64,000 nucleotides of DNA. Source: Parvibaculum sp. GTDB lineage: Bacteria > Pseudomonadota > Alphaproteobacteria > Parvibaculales > Parvibaculaceae. Where the stretch lies: positions 1,232,988 through 1,296,987 of the forward strand of contig JAUSMV010000030.1 of the NCBI GenBank assembly GCA_030645235.1, given 5' to 3'. Every line of letters begins with the position of its first letter. Position 1 is the first letter of the stretch. The notes below the pieces were generated by a model. The model had not been told where the DNA came from. It ran no database searches and saw only the letters and a program-made list of their open reading frames with translations. Below, one piece after another: positions 27,909-35,285 of this stretch. Made by a program: the position numbers and the translations under genes.

Positions 27909-28709
27909 CTACCTCACCCGAACGATCTGCTGCGTACCGTAGCGTACGACGGCGATGCTTGAGGAATCAGATTCCTCCGGCACTTCCGCAACTTCCTGCG
28001 GGCCTTTGGCTTCAGCCAAGCCGCGCAATGATAACGTCAGAGAGCCTTCCGCCTGAGCAACCGTGATACGCTCCGCCTGCGCTGCCGAAAGCTCCAAGGT
28101 CGCAGTCTTACCGATCGCCACCTGATCGCCGCTTTCCTCTTGGAAACGCTGGTCGATGGCGAGAACCCGAATGTCCTGCAATACAATGTCGCCTTCGATC
28201 ACTTCGCGTGACCCCGTCGGGCCATCCTGCTGTATGCGGCGCGTCTGAATAATATCAACGCGGTCATTAGGGAGGATGAAACCACCTGCGCCGGTTTCCG
28301 GTGACACAGTGATAGCAACAGCGCGCTTACCGGGCGCGATCAATGCAGCCAAAAAACCACCGGATTTGACGCTGACAACTTTTGTCGCGGTAATCGGCTC
28401 ACCATGCACGAGTACAACACGAGCCAGCGTTCCGGCCATTTCGCTCATCGCCTCTGGCCTAGCGGCGCGTGTGATGAAGCCGTCGGACATGGACGCTTCC
28501 GGCCAATTCTGCCAACGCATGCTGCTCTGATTCAAGCGATCACCGCGCTCAATCGTGGTAGAAGCCACAAGCACTTCGACTGTGGGCGCTTCAACAACTT
28601 TTTCTTCACCAGGTGCATCGCCCGATGAGACGAGCCCGCGGGCCAACAATGCCGCAAGACCTGCAGCAACAACGGCCAAAACCAAAACTCCCATGCGTGC
28701 GGCGTTCAC
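27909..28709 (-). CDS. cpaB: Flp pilus assembly protein CpaB/RcpC
   Basis: CpaB/RcpC, a periplasmic or outer-membrane-associated Tad component, 266 aa. It starts at GTG 28709 with AAGGAA upstream. N-terminal hydrophobic helix VLVLAVVAAGLAALLARGL is followed by an SAF-type domain (VEVLVASTTIERGDRLNQSSMRW; HGEPITATKVV). The RcpC region follows (GKRAVAITVSPETGAGGFILPNDRVDII). It lies between cpaA and cpaC; the gap to cpaC is 4 bp. Confidence 0.92.
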   Translation of the reverse strand: MNAARMGVLVLAVVAAGLAALLARGLVSSGDAPGEEKVVEAPTVEVLVASTTIERGDRLNQSSMRWQNWPEASMSDGFITRAARPEAMSEMAGTLARVVLVHGEPITATKVVSVKSGGFLAALIAPGKRAVAITVSPETGAGGFILPNDRVDIIQTRRIQQDGPTGSREVIEGDIVLQDIRVLAIDQRFQEESGDQVAIGKTATLELSAAQAERITVAQAEGSLTLSLRGLAEAKGPQEVAEVPEESDSSSIAVVRYGTQQIVRVR

Positions 28710-28733
28710 AATGTTATTCCTTCGTCTCTGACT

Positions 28734-29249
28734 TCAACCAATGGCGACGGTGAGACGGAAAATTTCCGTATCAGGGAAGATCAACAATCCGGCGGCGGCA
28801 AGAGCCAAGCCGTAAGGCACACCTTCTGAGCGGTCATGCAGGCGAAGCGCCCAGGCCTGACGCACCATGAAAGCGGGTAACGGCAAATTTCTGTAACCGA
28901 GAATAAGCAGTGTGAGCCCACCACCCATAACGGAAGCGATTAGAAAATAGGGCAGAGCCTGCTCCCAGCCAATCCACAGCGCGACAGCAGCCATCAGCTT
29001 TGCATCGCCACCACCGATCCAGCCCATCGCAAAGAACCCCATGCCAACAAGCAAAGTCACAAAGAAAATGACCGTATGCTGAGCAATTTCTGTAAGACTC
29101 ATGCCGATAATCGGCGCAGCCACGAAGAAGGTGAGCGTCAATGCCAATGTCAGCCAATTGGGAATTGTCATAGTCGTGAGATCGCGAACACCGGCAAAGA
29201 TCATTGCGGCACTGAAAACGGCGATCGGGAATGTGGTCAACACAGACAT
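28734..29249 (-). CDS. cpaA: Flp prepilin peptidase CpaA/TadV (A24)
   Basis: Membrane aspartic peptidase (171 aa) that cleaves the Flp prepilin leader. The two catalytic aspartates fit RDLTTMTIPNWL near the N-terminus and GGGDAKLMAAVALWIGW in the middle, the GxGD hallmark. There are about five transmembrane segments. ATG 29249 is used; a GTG one codon upstream is possible. It is the first gene after flp, and a terminator-like hairpin lies in the 223-bp gap between them. Confidence 0.92.
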   Translation of the reverse strand: MSVLTTFPIAVFSAAMIFAGVRDLTTMTIPNWLTLALTLTFFVAAPIIGMSLTEIAQHTVIFFVTLLVGMGFFAMGWIGGGDAKLMAAVALWIGWEQALPYFLIASVMGGGLTLLILGYRNLPLPAFMVRQAWALRLHDRSEGVPYGLALAAAGLLIFPDTEIFRLTVAIG

Positions 29250-29370
29250 CACGGACTTTCGGTTTGCTCTCGGAAGAGAGGAAGAGAACTCATCTCACTC
29301 CACCTGATCCAATTTTGAGCGATGGACTGTAAATTTGGCGTAAACGGTGAATCGTTTTGGTAAACGAAAC

Positions 29371-29413
29371 CTTAAAAACAAAAACCGCTGGGCCTTTCAC
29401 GGGCGCCAGCGGC
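29371..29413 (-). terminator. Terminator-like hairpin after flp
   Basis: On the minus strand CCGCTGG and CCAGCGG pair, followed by TTTTTGTTTTT. Its place between flp and cpaA suggests partial termination, so that pilin mRNA is made in excess over the assembly genes. Confidence 0.82.
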
Positions 29414-29472
29414 TTTCGCTAACATCCCCCGGCGCTTAATACCGGGCGAGCTGTCGTAATCCGGGCGTCGGA

Positions 29473-29637
29473 TTACTGCAGCTTCGTGTTGATCGTGGTG
29501 AACTTGGTGGTCAGGCTCGTACCGAGCGTGCCCACGATAGCCGAGATCGCGACGGCGATACCGGCGGCAATCAGACCGTATTCGATCGCCGTTGCACCAG
29601 ACTGGTCTTTCGCAAATACTTTAAGAAACTGGCCCAT
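29473..29637 (-). CDS. flp: Flp/Fap-type major pilin
   Basis: A 54-aa pilin subunit. It begins MGQFLKVFAKDQSGATAIEY, followed by GLIAAGIAVAISAIVG. The G-ATAIEYGLIAA motif is the Flp prepilin cleavage and assembly signature: the peptidase should cut after the Gly, leaving the Glu five residues on and the adjacent Tyr. A very strong ribosome site (AAGGAGG) precedes the ATG at 29637. It is first in the flp-cpaABCDEF-tadBC operon, has its own downstream hairpin, and lies behind an AT-rich promoter region. Confidence 0.96.
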   Translation of the reverse strand: MGQFLKVFAKDQSGATAIEYGLIAAGIAVAISAIVGTLGTSLTTKFTTINTKLQ

Positions 29638-29702
29638 TACAAGCCTCCTTACACGTTTGTGACTGTCGACAGCATTTGGTCCCAGCGCTTTCCGCGCCGG
29701 GA

Positions 29703-29720
29703 CAACCCATTCCGGGGTTG
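29703..29720 (-). promoter_or_regulatory. Hairpin in the flp mRNA leader
   Basis: CAACCC (29703-29708) and GGGTTG (29715-29720) pair perfectly around a 6-nt loop, about 65 nt ahead of the flp start codon. It could stabilise the abundant pilin mRNA; no T-tract follows, so it is not a terminator. Confidence 0.5.
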
Positions 29721-29755
29721 CCCTCAGACTAAGCCTTGATCATTACTCGTTATTT

Positions 29756-29773
29756 AATATGACTTCTCATATT
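29756..29773. promoter_or_regulatory. Perfect palindrome, candidate Crp/Fnr-type operator
   Basis: AATATGA-CTTC-TCATATT is a perfect 7-4-7 inverted repeat in the flp promoter region, about 120 bp ahead of flp. The TGA-N4-TCA arrangement resembles Crp/Fnr-family half-sites, and such a regulator is encoded next door. The link is inference. Confidence 0.45.
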
Positions 29774-29970
29774 GACTCAGGCAGAGCGACGAAATCTTGA
29801 ACTCTGAAGGTTTATTCATTTTATTATTTTTAAAATTGAATAATAGATTCTAATCTCAAGTATTCGAACAATATGCGGAGGCGCAGATCTACTGAGTAAG
29901 GTTACTCATCGGTTAAGCGGCGCGACATGATTAACTGAAGAACTTCGTCATTGCCTGAACAGCAATGTAA

Positions 29971-30708
29971 TCAGGCCTGTTTGCAAAGGCTGCGCAGGGC
30001 TTTTTCATCACCGATAAAGAGACCGGGATATTCGCGCTTGGCAATGCCGAGGCGAACAAGCTCGGCAATCGCACCTGCCACGACCTCCTCCGTTGTCGAA
30101 AGACGATCAGCAAGTTCCCGATGTCGCGGCATTCGAGCAATAAGCAGACCTGCCTCAACATCACCAACCGCGAGGCGGGTCTCACCCAATGCTAAAATCT
30201 CACCGTAAACGCGTTGAGTGCCGGTCGCGCCGGGTGTGTTGACAGATGCGGCGACCGATGCTGCGTCGCGTTGCCGCAAGAGTGTGGCGTATTGGCAAAG
30301 GAGCGCGCGGGAAACAGATTCTTCGCGGCTCAAAAGTTCGACAAAGACGGTTTCAGGCATGACAGCCAGCACACAGTCCTCATGTGCAATGGCCGTCAAT
30401 TCGGCATCATCTACACCAAATAAAGACATTTCGCCAAACTGCCCGCCTTGATCAATGTCGGAATAAGCTATCCGGCCATCAGGCCCCGTTGTGCGGGCAA
30501 GCCGCACGGAACCACGCACAACCAGCCACACGTCATCGCTGCCGGCACCGGCCGAGACAATGATGTCGCCGCGAGAAAACTTGCGCCAGCAACAATCAGA
30601 TGCAAGCAGCGCAAGCTCTTTTGGGGAGAGATCCGCAAAGATTTTGATCTCACGCAGCCCACCTGTCGTGTCTTGCGCCGATTGATTTTGGTGGTCGTTG
30701 CTGAACAT
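29971..30708 (-). CDS. Crp/Fnr-family transcriptional regulator
   Basis: A 245-aa regulator. A cyclic-nucleotide-binding-like domain spans about residues 24-130 (FADLSPKELALLASDCCWRKF; DVWLVVRGSVRLAR; GGQFGEMSLFGVDDAELTAIA). A winged helix follows near residues 190-235 (RHRELADRLSTTEEVVAGAI; LVRLGIAKREYPGLFI). The FGEMSL motif matches Crp-like effector pockets, but no Fe-S cysteine cluster of Fnr type is visible. It is upstream of flp on the same strand with no operon partner. Control of pilus genes is plausible from position only. Confidence 0.85.
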   Translation of the reverse strand: MFSNDHQNQSAQDTTGGLREIKIFADLSPKELALLASDCCWRKFSRGDIIVSAGAGSDDVWLVVRGSVRLARTTGPDGRIAYSDIDQGGQFGEMSLFGVDDAELTAIAHEDCVLAVMPETVFVELLSREESVSRALLCQYATLLRQRDAASVAASVNTPGATGTQRVYGEILALGETRLAVGDVEAGLLIARMPRHRELADRLSTTEEVVAGAIAELVRLGIAKREYPGLFIGDEKALRSLCKQA

Positions 30709-30877
30709 GTCGTCCCTTTGCGATCCTGGCAGAAGTCTATCTAGCTCGGCCTTAAGCTTGGGTAAAAGCCAGAACTTCCCTTACGGTCAACAAATCATTT
30801 ACTGATTGGCGATAGTCTCAGAGTGAACGCATAGGCAATTTGTCTCTTTGCGCGGTTTCGAACGGATAGGTCCGACG

Positions 30878-31438
30878 ATGGCTTTGCGTAATTCAATATT
30901 TTCCAACGCCGGAAAATTGACAGCAACAACCATGCTTGTTGCTGTTGTCGGTCTCACCTCGCTTGAAGCGTCAGCTGCGGGATTCATGGTGGAAGTCAAT
31001 CAGTCGCGCGCGCTCAAGCTCGACGAACCTGCCGCCGCCGTCATGATCGGCAATCCCGCGATTGCAGATGTGACCGTGCTCGGACCTCAACTCATCTATG
31101 TGCTTGGCCGTTCTTACGGCAAAACAAATTTTGTGGCACTTGATGCCAAAGGCAAACAGATTTCGGCTTTCGACGTCAATGTTGTCGCCCAAACCAATTC
31201 AACCGTCACTCTGACGCGTGGCGCTGGCCAGCTCACCTATAATTGCACGCCGCGTTGCGAGCGCGTCGTCGCACTGGGCGATGAACCGGAAGCCTTCTCA
31301 GGCGCCGCTCAACAGACAATGGGCGTCGCTGCCATCGGACGCTCCATGTCCATGGACGCATCAGGCCAGCAGGGCGGCGTCGGTACAGTGATCGGGCCCG
31401 AAACTGGCGCTGTTAAAAGCACAACACCGGAACAATAA
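30878..31438 (+). CDS. Orphan secretin N-domain (pilus/RHIN-type) protein
   Basis: A 186-aa exported protein. After a signal peptide (MLVAVVGLTSLEASAAG) it matches the N-terminal domain of CpaC: VEVNQSRALKLDEPAAAVMIG, NPAIADVTVLGPQLIYVLGR, SYGKTNFVALDAKGKQI. It lacks any secretin barrel. The segment LTYNCTPRCERVVALGDEPE has two Cys that could form a disulfide. ATG 30878 is chosen over an upstream TTG since it follows GGATAGGT. It is divergent from the Crp/Fnr-family gene and likely an accessory Flp-pilus periplasmic factor. Confidence 0.85.
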   Translation: MALRNSIFSNAGKLTATTMLVAVVGLTSLEASAAGFMVEVNQSRALKLDEPAAAVMIGNPAIADVTVLGPQLIYVLGRSYGKTNFVALDAKGKQISAFDVNVVAQTNSTVTLTRGAGQLTYNCTPRCERVVALGDEPEAFSGAAQQTMGVAAIGRSMSMDASGQQGGVGTVIGPETGAVKSTTPEQ

Positions 31439-31470
31439 GTTCTGCCAAGTTTTTAAAATTCGCACATAAG

Positions 31471-31506
31471 AAAGCCGCACCATTTTTCAAATAGTGCGGC
31501 TTTTCT
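31471..31506. terminator. Bidirectional terminator
   Basis: GCCGCAC (31474-31480) pairs with GTGCGGC (31494-31500), followed by TTTTCTC. It lies between the convergent secretin N-domain gene and tadG-like gene. Confidence 0.8.
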
Positions 31507-31527
31507 CTGGATCGGAAAGTCTGGCCG

Positions 31528-32817
31528 TTACTGGCTCACTCGCAAATTCGACAGGGCCTGAGCAATAGATTGAAATACCGATGTCAGCTGACTGGCATTG
31601 GTGACGCTGTAATACTTTCCGACGTCAGACGCACAATTCCGGAGCAACGTCGCGTTACCGTCCATCACACGAATTGTATAGACAATCACGCCGGCCGCTT
31701 TGATCGCGGTGCAGAGGCTTGCGGTACGACTATCAATGCTACTCGATGAGGTGGTAAAGCGATTTTCGGTATTTTCACCATCTGTCAAAAAGACAATTAC
31801 CTTGTCGAGATTGTTGGCCGGAGCGACCGCATTAGACAAGGTTGCGCCCTGTGTCACCATACTCCAACCCCAAACCATGCCAATGGTCGTGTTGGTGTTC
31901 CCGTTCGCATCCAGATCATCAATTTTGCTTTTAAGCGCCGTCCAGTCGCTGCTCAGCGGCATCAGGCTCTCGGAATAACAATCATCGTTATCGGCGGGAT
32001 ATTTTGTTGCGTCGGTCGGCGTCGCGGGCATCGTTGTATTGATGTCATAGTCCTGATCGCGGTCGATGACACAACCCTTCCAGGTGGACGAGTTGATCGA
32101 ATAACTTTTGTCTGTGCAAACCTGACTCCACCAATTGCCTGTACAGGTCTGTGTCTTCGATGTCGTCCAGTTCCATTTGATCCAGTTTGCCGTCTTATAA
32201 GTCGTTCCGACCTTCACATCGACAGTAAAAGGGACAATGGCAATTTTTACGTCACCGGCATTCACAGCGGCGGCCGACACTTTCGTGATCAGATCCTTGG
32301 CAGCTGTTTTCATCGTGGTGAGTTTGCTTGAAGAGCCCATTGAGCCTGTCGTATCGAGCACCAAAGCCACTTCGAGCTTTTTCCCCATGCGCGTAATCTG
32401 GGATTTCGCGCCGATGTTCAGCGTATTGATACCTATGACACCCATGATTGAGGTCGGCATTGTCGCCGACACGGACAGGGTCACAACATTACCGGCCGGT
32501 GTCACAATCAGCGAAGCAGGTGTGCCGACCTTGGTTGAGGGATAGTTAGCGTTGAAATAGCTCTGCGCGACGGTTTGGATTTGCTCAGTTGTTTGCCCGG
32601 TCGCCCCGCCTACGGCAAGACCCGCCGCATCTAGGGCGCGCGTAAGACGTTGTTTGACGATATAGGCCTGCGATAAATCGATCGCGGCACCAATGGCAAT
32701 GAGGATCGGCACAAGGCTGATCGCGAAAATCACGGCATAGCTGCCGCGCTTGTCGCGCGCCCAATGGCTGATGAAGGCGCAAAGACGTGCCAATCCACTT
32801 TTGTCCGATACCGACAT
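31528..32817 (-). CDS. TadG-like pilus protein with von Willebrand A domain
   Basis: A 429-aa protein of the TadG class. The N-terminus has RDKRGSYAVIFAISLVPILI, a TadE/TadG-like pseudopilin helix. A vWA domain starts at VALVLDTTGSMGSSS (the MIDAS DxTGSMG motif) and includes VIVFLTDGENTENRF. Between them is an unusual Cys- and Trp-rich insertion (TKTQTCTGNWWSQVCTDKSY; WKGCVIDRDQDYD; DDCYSESL). I use ATG 32817 with GGA upstream; a GTG at 32844 is possible. It is divergent from the tadE-like pair. It may cap or anchor the pilus; inference. Confidence 0.85.
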   Translation of the reverse strand: MSVSDKSGLARLCAFISHWARDKRGSYAVIFAISLVPILIAIGAAIDLSQAYIVKQRLTRALDAAGLAVGGATGQTTEQIQTVAQSYFNANYPSTKVGTPASLIVTPAGNVVTLSVSATMPTSIMGVIGINTLNIGAKSQITRMGKKLEVALVLDTTGSMGSSSKLTTMKTAAKDLITKVSAAAVNAGDVKIAIVPFTVDVKVGTTYKTANWIKWNWTTSKTQTCTGNWWSQVCTDKSYSINSSTWKGCVIDRDQDYDINTTMPATPTDATKYPADNDDCYSESLMPLSSDWTALKSKIDDLDANGNTNTTIGMVWGWSMVTQGATLSNAVAPANNLDKVIVFLTDGENTENRFTTSSSSIDSRTASLCTAIKAAGVIVYTIRVMDGNATLLRNCASDVGKYYSVTNASQLTSVFQSIAQALSNLRVSQ

Positions 32818-33249
32818 AAACTGTCCAATGCTATGACCCGCCACCCGAAAATTGTCAGATTCGGGAGCCTGAGACGATTATGTCTTCAAGGCCATTAACA
32901 AGTCGCCAAAATGATCATGTCGTTTCGTGACGAATTCGCCGCGAGTTGTAGCGAATCCCCGCTTATCTTCAGAGACGTGACTATGGCCACACGGAGTTGG
33001 CGCCAAGAAACACACAGCGCTCCCCATCGCACGAGTATCGTTAGATATTTCAATAAATTTCTAAACATAACTGATGCGGGCCGCCCTCATATCCGGCGAT
33101 ATCCGGTGTTCACCTCCGGATCGAGTGCCTTCGCTATAAATGCGATGTCTGAAGTTAACGAGGTGTCAATGCAGACCATGCAGGATCAGCAAACACCGTC
33201 GTCACATCCGAAGACGTGACCTATACAAACCGTGGCGCAGGATTTCCCG
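32818..33249. other. Divergent intergenic region, no gene seen
   Basis: These 432 bp separate the tadG-like and tadE-like starts and must contain both promoters. No convincing ORF, RNA or repeat was found. Several TTAA-containing stretches occur, but no full TTAA-N7-TTAA site was found. Confidence 0.6.
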
Positions 33250-33798
33250 ATGCGACAGTTCTTTTCGAAGCTCAAAATCACACTCGCGAAGCGTCGGTTT
33301 GCCCGTGACGCAAAGGGCAGTGTCGCTGTCGAATTTGCGCTGACGGCAATTCCATTTTTCACGTTGCTCTTTGCCATCATGGAAGCAGGGATTATTTTCT
33401 TCGCAACCGCCACGCTTGATCAATCGGTCAATGACGCCGGACGCCTTATCCGCACGGGTCAGGCGCAGACGGCCAACACAACCAAAGCTCAACTCACGCA
33501 AACGATCTGCGACAATGTCGTGATGATTTCTGGTTGCGCAAACAATCTCAAAATCGACGTGCGCGTCTATTCAAATTTTTCGAGCGTCACCTTTCCGACC
33601 GTTCTCGACAACACCGGCGCGATCAAAGATGCGAACCTCGCATTCAACATGGGCGTAGCGGGCGACATTATTCTTATTCGTGCCTTTTACGTCTGGACGA
33701 TCTCAAGCCCCTTCTCGACCGGACTTGCCAATAATACAGCGGGCACGCGCCTCATTCAGTCCAGCGTTGCCTTTCGCAACGAGCCTTATACGTCGTGA
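33250..33798 (+). CDS. tadE: TadE-like pseudopilin
   Basis: A 182-aa pseudopilin of the Tad system. Near the N-terminus it has RDAKGSVAVEFALTAIPFFTL, the TadE signature in which G-SVAVEF resembles the prepilin cleavage site and the Glu five residues on is conserved. The hydrophobic helix ends at AIMEAGIIFFATATLD. ATG 33250 follows AGGA at good spacing. The next gene overlaps its stop as TGATG, so the pair is translated together. Confidence 0.88.
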   Translation: MRQFFSKLKITLAKRRFARDAKGSVAVEFALTAIPFFTLLFAIMEAGIIFFATATLDQSVNDAGRLIRTGQAQTANTTKAQLTQTICDNVVMISGCANNLKIDVRVYSNFSSVTFPTVLDNTGAIKDANLAFNMGVAGDIILIRAFYVWTISSPFSTGLANNTAGTRLIQSSVAFRNEPYTS

Positions 33799-34397
33799 TG
33801 CGGAACTGTGGTGCCATGACGATCAGCTCAAAGATGAACCGCCCCGTACTGTACCGCTTGAGCGACTTTGCATGCTCCATGCTGCGCGATCCGCGCGGCA
33901 TGGTGGCTGTCGAATTTGCACTCATCGTTCCGGTGATGATCACGCTTTACTTCGGCACGATCGAGACAACCAATGCGATGACGGCTGCACGCCGCGTCAC
34001 CAATGTGGCGCAAACAGCCGCTGACCTCACTGCACAGGTCACCACTGTTTCAACGAGTGATCTAGACGATATTTTTTCGGCGAGCACGGCAATCCTGTCA
34101 CCCTTCCCGACCAATGTCGTCAAGATCACGGTCACAAGTGTTGTGGCAAGCGCCAGTAACGCGAATACGACGACCGTTGCCTGGAGCAAGGCTTATGGCG
34201 GCTCAACCGCGCGCTCGACCAATGCGGCCGTGACGCTGCCCGCAGGGCTCACGACAGTCGGCTCAAGCGTCATCATGGTCGAAGTGACCTACACTTATAC
34301 TTCTCCGATTGCCGAATTCATTACCGGCCCGATCACGATGAGCGAGGTCGCCTATCTCAAACCCCGCCGGTCCGTTTCGGTGGCCTTCTCCAGCTAA
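33798..34397 (+). CDS. TadE/TadF-like pseudopilin
   Basis: Second pseudopilin, 199 aa, starting at the ATG that overlaps the previous stop. RDPRGMVAVEFALIVPVMITL is the TadE/F-type cleavage and helix motif. The rest is rich in Thr, Ser and Val (VAQTAADLTAQVTTVSTSDL; SVVASASNANTTTVAWSK), as expected of a surface minor pilin. Together with TadG- and TadE-like proteins it forms a minor-pilin set apart from the main cpa operon. Confidence 0.85.
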   Translation: MRNCGAMTISSKMNRPVLYRLSDFACSMLRDPRGMVAVEFALIVPVMITLYFGTIETTNAMTAARRVTNVAQTAADLTAQVTTVSTSDLDDIFSASTAILSPFPTNVVKITVTSVVASASNANTTTVAWSKAYGGSTARSTNAAVTLPAGLTTVGSSVIMVEVTYTYTSPIAEFITGPITMSEVAYLKPRRSVSVAFSS

Positions 34398-34414
34398 GCG
34401 TGCATCATCCGTCC

Positions 34415-34426
34415 GACCGATCGGTC
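34415..34426. repeat. Perfect 12-bp palindrome after the pseudopilin pair
   Basis: GACCGATCGGTC lies 17 bp after the tadF-like stop. It has no T-tract, so it is not an obvious terminator. It could be a protein site or chance. Confidence 0.4.
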
Positions 34427-34627
34427 GTTAACTATGATTTGCCAGCATTCTGTATCATTTTTGCATCATAGCTAGGACTAGTGCTCGGTCACGTAGCGTG
34501 TGATGCAGGACTTTCTCACCAATTGCCCTTGATCTCGCGCCATAATTCGCTCATAGCGATGCTGCGCTGAGAGGCGTGGCCCGACGCGAAGTCTAACCAT
34601 AACGCCTTGAAAACTAAGAGTTTCAGC

Positions 34628-34717
34628 TGGCGGAGGGAGTGGGATTCGAACCCACGTTACAGTTTCCTGTAAACACGCTTTCCAAGCGTGCGCCTTCAGC
34701 CACTCGGCCACCCCTCC
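34628..34717 (-). tRNA. tRNA-Ser (GGA)
   Basis: The minus strand folds as a class II tRNA. The acceptor GGAGGGG pairs with TCCCTCC and the discriminator is G, with an encoded CCA. The D-arm is GCCGAGTGGCTGAAGGC. The anticodon stem-loop CACGCTTGGAAAGCGTG has anticodon GGA. A long variable arm (ACAGGAAACTGT) and GGTTCGAATCC T-arm complete it. The 90-nt length and long variable arm fit tRNA-Ser. Confidence 0.97.
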
Positions 34718-34756
34718 GTCATCAACCAAGCCCTTGAGCCCAGTGATTGCGGGCGC

Positions 34757-34784
34757 ACTATACAAGGTCAAAGGCTTGAATCAA
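34757..34784 (-). promoter_or_regulatory. Probable tRNA-Ser promoter
   Basis: On the minus strand TTGATT (34779-34784) and TATAGT (34757-34762) are separated by 16 nt, about 40 nt ahead of the tRNA. Confidence 0.55.
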
Positions 34785-34918
34785 TTGGCCAGACAGCGTG
34801 ATTTTGCCGCTTTCTTGGCAAACATGACAATGAGTGTGCTTGTTTGGGACACTGGTTACGGCTACCGTTCCATCTAGACTTTGTTCATCGTACCGCCATG
34901 GGCTGGGGGGCTCTCGTC

Positions 34919-35206
34919 ATGTTTTTGTTCCGCATTTTAGGATTGCTTCTAATCACTCTGGCTTTAATGGCGCTCGGTGCCGACGCACTGAAATCGCTGG
35001 AAGCTGGCGCATTGGAAATCCGCTCCTTGTCTGCGCTCTGGACGCTCGTTCATCAGGCTTCTTTTGACGGTTTCACCGGCTGGGTCGCGGGCACCGTGCC
35101 TGCTGTGTCAGCGCCTCTGGCTAAGGTGATGAGTTTCCCGGCTTGGGCCGTTCTCGGCGTCACCGGCATCGTGATCGCCGGTCTCATCCGTCTCATCCGT
35201 CGCTAA
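34919..35206 (+). CDS. Small membrane protein, unknown function
   Basis: A 95-aa protein with an N-terminal helix (FLFRILGLLLITLALMALGADAL) and a C-terminal helix (FPAWAVLGVTGIVIAGLIRLI) ending in RR. I recall similar small two-helix proteins of unknown role in Rhizobiales, but no family name is certain. ATG 34919 follows a GGGGGG stretch; an in-frame ATG at 34898 is possible. A terminator follows closely and lepA is convergent. Confidence 0.65.
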   Translation: MFLFRILGLLLITLALMALGADALKSLEAGALEIRSLSALWTLVHQASFDGFTGWVAGTVPAVSAPLAKVMSFPAWAVLGVTGIVIAGLIRLIRR

Positions 35207-35231
35207 AGCACGAACTTTCGCTTCAATGCAT

Positions 35232-35266
35232 AACGCCCCGGTTTAAGCCGGGGCGTTCTTGTTTTT
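35232..35266 (+). terminator. Rho-independent terminator
   Basis: ACGCCCCGG (35233-35241) pairs with CCGGGGCGT (35248-35256) across TTTAAG, followed by TCTTGTTTTTG. Confidence 0.85.
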
Positions 35267-35285
35267 GCGCGCGGATAATCCTGAT

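Larger units (their letters stand above)
29638..29970. other. Intergenic region between flp and the Crp/Fnr-family gene
   Basis: No gene is seen in these 333 bp. The middle (about 29740-29870) is markedly AT-rich against its surroundings. The region holds the flp ribosome site, a hairpin in the flp leader (29703-29720) and a perfect palindrome (29756-29773). The flp promoter must lie here on the minus strand. Confidence 0.7.
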
